Positions 45,350 to 52,536 of a stretch of DNA of 64,000 nt are shown here, piece by piece. Every line of letters begins with the position of its first letter. The first letter of the stretch is position 1. The notes under the pieces are model-generated. The model was given only the letters and a program-made list of their open reading frames with translations. It was not told where the DNA came from and ran no database searches. The position numbers and the translations under genes are program-made. This DNA comes from Aquipseudomonas guryensis. GTDB lineage: Bacteria > Pseudomonadota > Gammaproteobacteria > Pseudomonadales > Pseudomonadaceae. Location of the stretch: assembly GCF_014164785.1 (NCBI RefSeq), contig NZ_JACJFN010000002.1, forward strand, positions 248,001 to 312,000. The letters run 5' to 3'.

Positions 45350-45450
45350 CCCTCTCCCTTGAGGGAGAGGGCTAGGGAGAGGGTGAACGGGCAACGCCGA
45401 GTAGCCGGCGTTCCCTCTCCCCCGGCCCCTCTCTCGCAAGCGGAGAGGGG
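45350..45450. repeat. Palindromic repeat cluster (CCCTCTCCC type) between the MoxR and VWA genes
   Basis: Three nested inverted repeats: CCCTCTCCCT/AGGGAGAGGG at 45350-45371, GGGAGAGGG (45375-45383) pairing with CCCTCTCCC (45413-45421), and CCCCTCTC/GAGAGGGG at 45426-45450. This looks like a dispersed proteobacterial intergenic repeat. Transcribed from the ATPase side, it could attenuate or stabilise the message before the VWA gene. Confidence 0.7.
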
Positions 45451-45460
45451 AGACAAGCAA

Positions 45461-46306
45461 TCAGCGCGAAGCGCGACGGCTCATGAAGGCCAGACGCTCG
45501 AGCAGTTGTACATCCTGCTCGTTCTTCACCAGGGCCCCGGCCAGTGGCGGGATGGCCTTGGTCGGATCGCGCTCGCGCAGCACCGCTTCGCCGATGTTGT
45601 CGGCCATCAACAGCTTGAGCCAGTCGACCAGTTCGCTGGTGGACGGCTTCTTCTTCAGGCCTGGTACCTTGCGCACGTCGAAGAACACGTCGAGCGCCTC
45701 GGCCACCAGCTCGTTGCTGATGTTCGGGTAATGCACGTCGACGATCTTCTGCAGGGTGCTGCGGTCGGGGAAGGCGATGTAGTGGAAGAAGCAGCGGCGC
45801 AGGAAGGCGTCCGGCAGTTCCTTTTCGTTGTTCGAGGTGATGATGATGATCGGACGCTGCTTGGCCTTGATCGTCTCATTGGTCTCGTAAACGTAGAACT
45901 CCATCTTGTCGAGTTCTTGCAGCAGGTCGTTGGGGAACTCGATGTCGGCCTTGTCGATCTCGTCGATCAGCAGGATGACGCGTTCCTCGGCCTCGAAGGC
46001 CTCCCACAGCTTGCCCTTCTTGATGTAGTTGCGCACATCATGGACCTTGTCCGAGTCCAGCTGCGAGTCGCGCAGGCGGCTGACCGCGTCGTACTCGTAC
46101 AGGCCCTGGTGGGCCTTGGTGGTGGACTTGATGTGCCAGGTGATCAGCTTGGCGCCGAAGGCGTCGGCCAGTTGCTCTGCGAGCATGGTCTTGCCGGTGC
46201 CCGGCTCACCCTTGACCAGCAGCGGGCGCTGCAGGGTGATGGCGGCGTTGACCGCCAGCTTGAGGTCGTCGGTGGCGACGTAGGACTGAGTGCCTTCGAA
46301 CTTCAT
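45461..46306 (-). CDS. MoxR-family AAA+ ATPase
   Basis: A 281-residue AAA+ chaperone: Walker A GEPGTGKT near residue 33, Walker B VILLIDEIDKAD near residues 110-121, and sensor 1 IIIITSNNEKELPDAFLRR near residue 150. It lies upstream of the CoxE-like VWA gene on the same strand, the standard two-component arrangement. The substrate complex is not given by the context: no CO dehydrogenase, denitrification or gas vesicle genes are near. Confidence 0.9.
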   Translation of the reverse strand: MKFEGTQSYVATDDLKLAVNAAITLQRPLLVKGEPGTGKTMLAEQLADAFGAKLITWHIKSTTKAHQGLYEYDAVSRLRDSQLDSDKVHDVRNYIKKGKLWEAFEAEERVILLIDEIDKADIEFPNDLLQELDKMEFYVYETNETIKAKQRPIIIITSNNEKELPDAFLRRCFFHYIAFPDRSTLQKIVDVHYPNISNELVAEALDVFFDVRKVPGLKKKPSTSELVDWLKLLMADNIGEAVLRERDPTKAIPPLAGALVKNEQDVQLLERLAFMSRRASR

Positions 46307-46410
46307 CGTGTAATCCTCGAACGGTAACGCCCCGGAACTGCTTGTCCGGCGCTGTAGAAACGCAAAAACCGACTATACCGCGCTGCCTGGCAGACTGTGA
46401 ACGCAGACGC

Positions 46411-46431
46411 GCCATTCAGTCACTGAATGGC
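46411..46431. promoter_or_regulatory. Perfect 10+1+10 palindrome upstream of cysK
   Basis: Arms GCCATTCAGT (46411-46420) and ACTGAATGGC (46422-46431) around one C lie 98 bases ahead of the cysK start, in the 223-base gap between divergently oriented genes. It could be an operator for a dimeric repressor or activator. The loop is too small for a normal terminator hairpin. No established sulfur-regulon motif was matched. Confidence 0.4.
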
Positions 46432-46529
46432 GGGTCACCGGCTCTGTGGCCACGTTTGCATGGCTGGACGCGCTCAAGCTGGCGGCATAGGCTTGGAAAT
46501 CCTGCTTCCGCCTGCACAAGGACCTTGCC

Positions 46530-47504
46530 ATGAGCCGCATCTACGCCGACAACGCCCAGTCCATTGGCAACACGCCGTTGGTCCAGATCAATCGCCTTGG
46601 CCCCAAGGGCGTGACCATTCTGGCGAAAATCGAAGGGCGAAACCCGGGCTATTCGGTCAAATGCCGGATTGGCGCCAGCATGATCTGGGAAGCCGAGTCG
46701 CGCGGCGTACTCAAGCCGGGCATGACCATCGTCGAGCCGACTTCCGGCAACACCGGTATCGGCCTGGCCTTCGTCGCTGCCGCCCGTGGCTACAAGCTGC
46801 TGTTGACCATGCCGGCTTCCATGAGCCTGGAACGGCGCAAGGTGCTCAAGGCGCTGGGCGCCGAGCTGGTGTTGACCGAGCCGGCCAAGGGTATGAAGGG
46901 CGCGATCGAGAAAGCCAATGAAATCGCCAGTTCCGATCCGGCCAAGTACTTCCAGCCAGGGCAGTTCGACAACCCGGCCAACCCGGCGATTCACGAGAAG
47001 ACCACTGGTCCGGAAATCTGGAACGACACCGACGGCGCCATCGACGTGCTGGTAGCCGGTGTCGGTACCGGCGGCACCATCACCGGCATCTCGCGCTACA
47101 TCAAGCACAGCCGGCACAAGCCGATTCTTTCGGTGGCGGTCGAGCCGATCGCTTCGCCGGTGATCACCCAGGCCATGGCCGGCGAGGAAATCAAGCCGAG
47201 CCCACACAAGATCCAGGGTATCGGCGCCGGTTTTGTGCCGAAAAACCTCGACCTGTCGATTGTCGATCGCGTCGAGCGGGTTAGCGACGAAGAGTCCAAG
47301 GCCATGGCCCTGCGCCTGATGCAGGAAGAAGGCATTCTCTGCGGCATTTCCTGCGGTGCGGCGATGGCGGCGGCGGTGCGCCTGGCCGAGCGCGCGGAGA
47401 TGCAGGGCAAGACCATCGTGGTGATCCTGCCGGACTCCGGCGAGCGCTACCTGTCTAGCATGCTGTTCAGTGATCTGTTCACCGAGCAGGAGCTGCAGCA
47501 GTAA
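46530..47504 (+). CDS. cysK: O-acetylserine sulfhydrylase (cysteine synthase)
   Basis: A 324-residue PLP enzyme that makes cysteine from O-acetylserine and sulfide. The PLP lysine is in [12 protein letters not shown] near residue 43, the substrate loop is [13 protein letters not shown] near residue 73 and [10 protein letters not shown] near residue 180 binds the cofactor phosphate. The C-terminus [14 protein letters not shown] ending ([10 protein letters not shown]) is typical of CysK, distinguishing it from CysM. An intrinsic terminator follows. It is the biosynthetic counterpart of the Cds1-like enzyme at 12194. Confidence 0.95.
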   Translation: MSRIYADNAQSIGNTPLVQINRLGPKGVTILAKIEGRNPGYSVKCRIGASMIWEAESRGVLKPGMTIVEPTSGNTGIGLAFVAAARGYKLLLTMPASMSLERRKVLKALGAELVLTEPAKGMKGAIEKANEIASSDPAKYFQPGQFDNPANPAIHEKTTGPEIWNDTDGAIDVLVAGVGTGGTITGISRYIKHSRHKPILSVAVEPIASPVITQAMAGEEIKPSPHKIQGIGAGFVPKNLDLSIVDRVERVSDEESKAMALRLMQEEGILCGISCGAAMAAAVRLAERAEMQGKTIVVILPDSGERYLSSMLFSDLFTEQELQQ

Positions 47505-47519
47505 GCCGTTTTACTGCAT

Positions 47520-47547
47520 GAAAAAGCCGCCCGAGGGCGGCTTTTTC
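47520..47547 (+). terminator. Rho-independent terminator after cysK
   Basis: Stem GCCGCC/GGCGGC with loop CGAG, flanked by AAAAA and TTTTT, 16 bases beyond the stop. The A-run makes it bidirectional in principle. Confidence 0.92.
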
Positions 47548-47572
47548 GTTTCATGTAGCCAGGATAGTGATG

Positions 47573-47668
47573 GCTCCCACGCTCCTGCGTGGGAGCCCGT
47601 CTTGGGACGCTCTGCGTCCCGCAGACGCGTAGCGTCTGTCACTGCGTTCCCACGCGCAGCGTGGGAAC
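47573..47668. repeat. Array of four tandem hairpins
   Basis: Four perfect hairpins in a row: GCTCCCACGC/GCGTGGGAGC (47573-47596), GGGACGC/GCGTCCC (47604-47620), CAGACGC/GCGTCTG (47622-47638) and GTTCCCACGC/GCGTGGGAAC (47646-47668). Loops are three or four bases. Arms one and four are nearly the same. It ends two bases from the EamA stop, on the opposite strand. Confidence 0.85.
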
Positions 47669-47670
47669 GA

Positions 47671-48621
47671 TCACCGGGGACGGCGGCTTGCGAGTCGGCC
47701 CCGGATTGCATCCGGGCTACGCCTTGCCAGTACCTTGCCAGTGCTGCTCGGGCGCACCACCAGCCACAGGGCGATGGCGATCAGCACGCTGCCTGGCAGG
47801 TAGGCCCAGGTCAGCGGCTCGTCCAGCAGCAGGGCGCCCCACAGCACGCCGAACGGCGGGATCAGGAAGGTGGTGGTGCTGGCCTTGATCGGGCCGATAT
47901 CGCTGAGCAGGCGGAAGTACAGGACGTAGGCGAAGGCGGTGCAGACCAGGCCCAGCGCCGCCAGCGACAGCCACACCTCGATGCCGCCCCAGCTGGCCGG
48001 TGGCTGCAGCACCAGGCTGCCGGCGAACAGCGGCAGAAGAAACAGACTGGCACCGCACAGGCTGGCGAAGGCGGTCAGGCGATTATCCAGACCGCCCTGT
48101 TGGCCGATCCATTTGCGCGTGAGAAAGCCGGCGAAACCATAGCAGGTGGTCGCCACCAGGCAGGCGCCGGCGCCGAGCAGCAGTTCCAGGTCGAAAGCGA
48201 CCGGGCCGGTACGGGTCAGCACCGCCACGCCGAACAGGCCGAGGGCCACGCCAGCCGCCTTGCTCGGGGTCATGGCTTCGCTGAAGAACAGCGCGCCGAT
48301 CAGCACGCCCATCAGCGGGGTGGTGGCATTGAATATCGCCGAGTAGCCGGCTGGCAGAATCTGCGCGGCCAGGCAGTACATGGCCGAAGGCAAGCCGGCG
48401 TTGATCACCCCAAGCACCAGGCAGGTCTTGAACTTGCCGCTAAACACCCAGGCCGGACGCACCAGCAGGAGGAACAACAGCAGGCCAATGGCGCCAAGGG
48501 AGGCGCGGAAGAAGGCGGTGGGCATGCTGCCGAGCACCGGGACGGCCACGCGCATGAACAGAAAGCTGGCGCCCCAGATGGCGGCGAGCAGCATGAGGCG
48601 GAACAGGTCGGCAGGTTTCAT
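47671..48621 (-). CDS. EamA/DMT-superfamily transporter with repeat-encoded tail
   Basis: A 316-residue inner membrane protein with ten helices in two EamA repeats; the first starts LMLLAAIWGASFLFMRVA and the second covers CLVATTCYGFAGFL to LIAIALWLVV. The last ~20 residues (VLARRSPDAIRGRLASRRPR) are Arg-rich and are translated from the CCCGGATTGCATCCGGG repeat, so the original C-terminus has been replaced or extended. Substrate unknown; small molecule export is typical. Compared with the transporter at 11279 it is a separate subgroup. Confidence 0.85.
   Translation of the reverse strand: MKPADLFRLMLLAAIWGASFLFMRVAVPVLGSMPTAFFRASLGAIGLLLFLLLVRPAWVFSGKFKTCLVLGVINAGLPSAMYCLAAQILPAGYSAIFNATTPLMGVLIGALFFSEAMTPSKAAGVALGLFGVAVLTRTGPVAFDLELLLGAGACLVATTCYGFAGFLTRKWIGQQGGLDNRLTAFASLCGASLFLLPLFAGSLVLQPPASWGGIEVWLSLAALGLVCTAFAYVLYFRLLSDIGPIKASTTTFLIPPFGVLWGALLLDEPLTWAYLPGSVLIAIALWLVVRPSSTGKVLARRSPDAIRGRLASRRPR
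47700..47720. repeat. CCCGGATTGCATCCGGGCTAC repeat (one unit), inside the EamA coding end
   Basis: A palindrome CCCGGAT-TGC-ATCCGGG followed by CTAC. The same 21-base unit occurs twice at 55373-55433. It encodes part of the transporter tail on the minus strand. Confidence 0.8.
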
Positions 48622-48713
48622 CGGGCGGCACGTTTGGGCAGAGCCGCTCAGGGTACGCCAGCCAACGCTTCATGCAATGCGCAGCTGACTTTCAAATTGG
48701 CCATACAGTTGGC

Positions 48714-48763
48714 CAGGGTGCACCGCGCTCACCAGCAGTCGTGCCTGGCCGCGGTGCACCCTG
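48714..48763. repeat. Long inverted repeat downstream of porin gene
   Basis: Perfect 14-base arms, CAGGGTGCACCGCG (48714-48727) and CGCGGTGCACCCTG (48750-48763), separated by 22 bases. It starts seven bases after the porin stop and precedes the EamA gene on the same strand. No T-run follows, so it is more likely an intergenic repeat or mRNA 3' stabiliser than a classical terminator. Confidence 0.65.
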
Positions 48764-48770
48764 CAGGCTA

Positions 48771-49517
48771 TCAGAATGCCTTGCTGACGCTGGCCACCGC
48801 CCCGGCAGAGCAGAGGTCGTCGTAGCCGCTGAAGCTGGCGCATTGGGCATCCGACAGGTCGGTGTCGACATAGCTCAGGCCCCAGGTGGCACCGAACAGG
48901 TCGCGGGTCAGTTCGATCTCCCAGTTGTTGTAGTCCTGCTCGGCCTTGCTGTAGTCGGCGTTGAAGAACACGTCGTCCTTGTAGTCGACATTCTCGTAGC
49001 GCAGCTCCAGGCCGATCTCCAGCGGTAGCTGGGTGCGGTAGCCGACATAGGTGTTGAAGTAGCTCTCCTCGGTATCGAAGGAGTGTTTGCCACCGATGAA
49101 GAAGCCGTAGGCGTCCAGGGTCAGATAGAGATCTGAACCGTTGAACTGGCTCTCTCCCGGGTAGGTGTACTTGTTGTAGTAGCCGTCCAGGCTGATGGCG
49201 TCGCTGATCTGCCAGTAGTAGCCGGCGTAGTAGTCGATTTCCTGGCGGGTGCCGTAGTCATCGTCGTTCTCCCAGTCGTAGCCGTACTCGACATTGCTGG
49301 TCCATACCCCGGCATACAGGCCGCTGGCATGGCTGAGCATGATGTCCAGTTGGGCGGCAGGGTCGCCCAGGGTCTGCGAGATACCGCTGGAGCGGTAGTC
49401 GCTGAAAACGGCCGGAGTGACGATCAGGGAAAGCTGCTCGTTCAGCTCGATGGCGCCAGCCTGCAGGCTGCAGGTCAGGGCGGCGATGGTCAGAGTGAGG
49501 GATTTGCGTGCGTGCAT
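48771..49517 (-). CDS. TorF-family putative outer membrane porin
   Basis: A 248-residue protein with a signal peptide (cut near residue 22, QAGA) and a series of alternating hydrophobic/aromatic strands rich in Tyr and Asp (YGYDWENDDDYGTRQEIDYY, YFNTYVGYRTQLPLEIGLEL). It ends in VASVSKAF with the C-terminal Phe of Gram-negative beta-barrel proteins. The segment SDYRSSGISQTLGDPAAQ near residues 39-56 is typical of this TIGR02001/TorF family. Two Cys (near 226 and 236) could pair in an outer loop. Substrate unknown. Confidence 0.82.
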   Translation of the reverse strand: MHARKSLTLTIAALTCSLQAGAIELNEQLSLIVTPAVFSDYRSSGISQTLGDPAAQLDIMLSHASGLYAGVWTSNVEYGYDWENDDDYGTRQEIDYYAGYYWQISDAISLDGYYNKYTYPGESQFNGSDLYLTLDAYGFFIGGKHSFDTEESYFNTYVGYRTQLPLEIGLELRYENVDYKDDVFFNADYSKAEQDYNNWEIELTRDLFGATWGLSYVDTDLSDAQCASFSGYDDLCSAGAVASVSKAF

Positions 49518-49617
49518 GGAGAAGCCCTGTTGTGGTTGTTGTTCGGCAGCTGATGCAAGGCCGCAGCCTGCCGCTGCGCACTGAGATCAGGCGCAGGGCA
49601 GGGCGGTAGGTTTGTTG

Positions 49618-51384
49618 TTATTGAGCTTTGGCGACTTCGGCACTGGCGGGTGCCTGGTACACCGGCTTGCCGGCGAACCAGGTCTGCAGCACCTGGGTGT
49701 CAAACAGTTCGGCATCGCTGACCTTGAACACGTCGCGGTCGAGGACTATCAGGTCGGCCTGCTTGCCGGGCGCCAGCGAGCCGATCTGCTGCTCCAGGCG
49801 CAGGGCCTTGGCGGCGTTGATGGTGTAGGCATAGAACATGGTTTCGCGGTCGATACTCTCGGCGCTGTTGAGCACGCCGAGCGGGCCTGTACGGGTGCTG
49901 GCCTGGGCGATGGCGTTCCATGGGTTGGGGCTGGACACTGGCCAGTCGCTGGCGCCAGCGATGGTGGCGCCGGCCTTGTGCAGCGAGCGGGCCGGGTACT
50001 GGTAGCGGTAGGTGAAGGCACTCACGTACGGCTTGACCAGCTCCTCGGTATAGCTTTCCGCGGTGGCCCACAACAACTGCATGGAGGCGATCACGCCAAG
50101 CTCCTTGAAGCGCGCAAACTCCTTAGGGTTGACCAGCTGCAGGTGGCTGATGCTGTGCGGCACCGGCGCGGGTTTGAGTGAGCGGGCATATTCGATGGCG
50201 TTCAGCGACTCACGCACGGCACGGTCGCCGACCGCATGGATATGGGTGATCCAGCCGCGCTGCTCGGTGGCGGCGATCAGCTTGCCGAAGCCCTGCGGAT
50301 CGATCAGCAGCTGGCCCTGCTGCTGGCTGTTGTTATACGGGTCGATTACCGCAGCGGTCTGCCCGGGGAATTCGAGCACGCCATCGGCAAATACCTTGAT
50401 GCCGGGGAAGGTCAGGTTCGGCACGCCCTGGAACTGCTGCATCACGTTCGCCTGCACCTTGAGGTCGTCCGGCTTGCTCTGCGGATGGGCGAGCAGCAGG
50501 GCGGCGACGTGTACGTTCAACTCACCCTGTTCGGCCAGCTGGCGGTACAGCGGCAGCACGCCGAGGTCCTTGGTGGTAGGGCGCATTTCGAACAGCGACT
50601 GCTCGCCGCCGCCATTGGCCGCGGCATCCATCCAGGCGGTCACGCCTACCTGCAGGTTGACCCGCACGGCTTCGTGGGCGGCTTTCAGCATCAGTTCCGC
50701 AGAGGGTTTGGGCAACTGGCCGCGCACCCGATCCCAACCGGTTTCACTGAGGAAGCCGGTGGGCGTCAGGTCGGCGTCGTGTTCGATAAAGCTGGCTTCC
50801 TTGGCCGCCAGGCTCTTGACCAGTTTGGCGTCGATGCCGACCCGTTGCAGCATGGCGTTGTTGGCCCAGCCGGTGTGCCCGTCGATGCCGTCCAGTACCA
50901 GCGGCTGATTGGCCCAGCGGCCCTGGTTGAAACGCTTGGCCAGCTCGCGGCTGTGCTGCCAGTACGCCGAGCTGACCCCGGAGATCACCACGATGTCGCC
51001 CAGGCGCGCGGTGCCGGCCGCATCCTGCTCGATGATCCACTGTTCCAGCTCGGCCAGCGGCTTGACCTCGTCGTAAAGGTTGGCGCGCAGGCTGGCCAGG
51101 GCGCCCATGATCGGGTGGCTGTGGGTGTCGATCATGCCGGGCATCAACACCTTGCCACCGAGATCGATGCGCTGCGTGTCGGCATCGGCCAGGGCCAGGA
51201 TGGCGCTGTCGGAGCCGACCTGGAGGATCTTGCCGTCTTCCACAGCAATGGCCTGGGCGCGTGGCTGGCCGGCTTCGGCGGTGAACACCTTGGCGTTGAA
51301 CAGCACCAGATCGGCGGCGGCCATGGCTTCCAGTGAGGAAAAAGCCACAGCGCTGGCCAGTAAGCTCGGAACGAACCTTTTCAC
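49618..51384 (-). CDS. Secreted YtcJ-type amidohydrolase
   Basis: A 588-residue periplasmic metal-dependent hydrolase with a signal peptide (cut near residue 23, EAMAA). The HxH metal motif is DTHSHPIMG near residue 85, further metal or catalytic ligands lie in HIHAVGDRAVRE near residue 385 and ASDWPVSSPNPW near residue 485. The C-terminus closes the beta-sandwich (GSLAPGKQADLIVLDRD). YtcJ-like enzymes remove acyl groups or hydrolyse amides; substrate unknown. It is divergent from a LysR regulator across a 107-base gap with a strong dyad. Confidence 0.85.
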   Translation of the reverse strand: MKRFVPSLLASAVAFSSLEAMAAADLVLFNAKVFTAEAGQPRAQAIAVEDGKILQVGSDSAILALADADTQRIDLGGKVLMPGMIDTHSHPIMGALASLRANLYDEVKPLAELEQWIIEQDAAGTARLGDIVVISGVSSAYWQHSRELAKRFNQGRWANQPLVLDGIDGHTGWANNAMLQRVGIDAKLVKSLAAKEASFIEHDADLTPTGFLSETGWDRVRGQLPKPSAELMLKAAHEAVRVNLQVGVTAWMDAAANGGGEQSLFEMRPTTKDLGVLPLYRQLAEQGELNVHVAALLLAHPQSKPDDLKVQANVMQQFQGVPNLTFPGIKVFADGVLEFPGQTAAVIDPYNNSQQQGQLLIDPQGFGKLIAATEQRGWITHIHAVGDRAVRESLNAIEYARSLKPAPVPHSISHLQLVNPKEFARFKELGVIASMQLLWATAESYTEELVKPYVSAFTYRYQYPARSLHKAGATIAGASDWPVSSPNPWNAIAQASTRTGPLGVLNSAESIDRETMFYAYTINAAKALRLEQQIGSLAPGKQADLIVLDRDVFKVSDAELFDTQVLQTWFAGKPVYQAPASAEVAKAQ

Positions 51385-51453
51385 GACAACCCCCTTGTTT
51401 TTATTGAGTTGCAGCGGAGACTAGCGATTGCTGCCGGGGGCCAGAACGGCTCT

Positions 51454-51478
51454 ATCGTGCAAAACCCTTTTGCCAGAT
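51454..51478. promoter_or_regulatory. 25-bp dyad between amidohydrolase and LysR genes, likely operator
   Basis: Symmetric bases are ATC, two unmatched, GCAAAA, CCC centre, TTTTGC, two unmatched, GAT. It is centred at 51466, about 26 bases before the LysR start and ~80 bases before the amidohydrolase start. This position suits LysR autoregulation and divergent control. Confidence 0.55.
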
Positions 51479-51491
51479 TGGAAAGAGTCTG

Positions 51492-52409
51492 ATGGACAAG
51501 CTCGGTGCCCTGAACATGTTTGTCGCCACAGCCGAGTACGGCAGTTTCAGCCGTGCGGCCGAGCAGCTGGGCAAGACGCCGTCGGCGCTGACCAAGGCGG
51601 TCAGCCACCTGGAGGCCGAGCTCGGCGCGCGCCTGTTCGAACGCAGCACCCGCCGTACGGTGCTCACCGAGGCCGGGCGGGTCTACCTGGAAACTGCGCG
51701 GCAAGTGCTGCAGCGTCTGCATGAGGTGGGCGAGGAAATCGGCCAGCTGCAGCACGGCCTGCATGGCAACCTGCGCATCACCGCGCCGCTGGCCTTTGGC
51801 CGCGCTTTTCTCGACCAGGTGTGCGCTGGCTTCCTCGCCCAGTACCCGCAGATCAGGCTGCAGGTGGATCTGTGCGATGCCTTCGTCGATCTGGTGGAAA
51901 GCGGCTACGACCTGGCCCTGCGCGAGGGTCGCAGCGACCTGCCGGGGCTGATCGCGCGGGTGGTCGGGCAGAATCGCATCGCCCTCTGCGCCAGCCCGGC
52001 CTATCTGGCGCGTCAGCCACAACCGCTGACGCCGGACAGCATCGAGGAGCATGACTGGCTGATGTATCAGCACCCGGCGCTAGGCCGTAGCGTCTGGTGG
52101 GTGGAGTACGAGGGCCAGCGTATCGGCGTACCCCAGCCGCGCCAGGCACGCCTGGAAAGTGACAACTACGACCTGCTGCTGGCTGCTGCCCTGGCTGGTT
52201 GTGGCGTGCTGCACACGCCGCTGTGGAGTGCTGCGCCTTATCTGGCCGATGGCCGCCTGGTGCGACTGATGACGGAGTACGAGATCGACCCGGATGCTTT
52301 CGGTCCGCAGATCCTCGCGGTCTACCCGAGTCACCGCCGGGCCACGGGCAAAGTGGTGGCCTTCATCGATTACCTGCAGGCGTTTCTCGGCTCGCGCGGC
52401 ATCGCTTGA
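51492..52409 (+). CDS. LysR-type transcriptional regulator
   Basis: A 305-residue regulator with an N-terminal winged HTH (LGALNMFVATAEYGSFSRAA near residues 3-22, then QLGKTPSALTKAVSHLEAEL) and a periplasmic-binding-like effector domain. It has the ribosome site GGAAAGA at 51480. It is divergent from the amidohydrolase gene and probably controls it, itself, or both; co-inducer unknown. It also precedes the ligase/racemase pair on the same strand, which could be another target. Confidence 0.88.
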   Translation: MDKLGALNMFVATAEYGSFSRAAEQLGKTPSALTKAVSHLEAELGARLFERSTRRTVLTEAGRVYLETARQVLQRLHEVGEEIGQLQHGLHGNLRITAPLAFGRAFLDQVCAGFLAQYPQIRLQVDLCDAFVDLVESGYDLALREGRSDLPGLIARVVGQNRIALCASPAYLARQPQPLTPDSIEEHDWLMYQHPALGRSVWWVEYEGQRIGVPQPRQARLESDNYDLLLAAALAGCGVLHTPLWSAAPYLADGRLVRLMTEYEIDPDAFGPQILAVYPSHRRATGKVVAFIDYLQAFLGSRGIA

Positions 52410-52536
52410 GGCGCTCTGGGCGATTGGGTCAATGCCGCCGAGCGCTTGGGTCATTGAGCTCGTTTCAGGGGCTGCCTAACCTGCTGAGTGTTCCGTTTGA
52501 TCGTACCCGGCTCCAATAAAAACAAGAGAGTGCCCG

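Noticed and set aside
45348..47720. Possible CRISPR array or transposon
   Set aside because: The repeats are palindromic hairpins of differing sequence with no regular unique spacers, and no cas or transposase gene is in the window.
48672..49028. 118-residue plus-strand frame opposite the porin gene
   Set aside because: Antisense to the beta-barrel gene with a signal peptide and C-terminal Phe; no own start signal.
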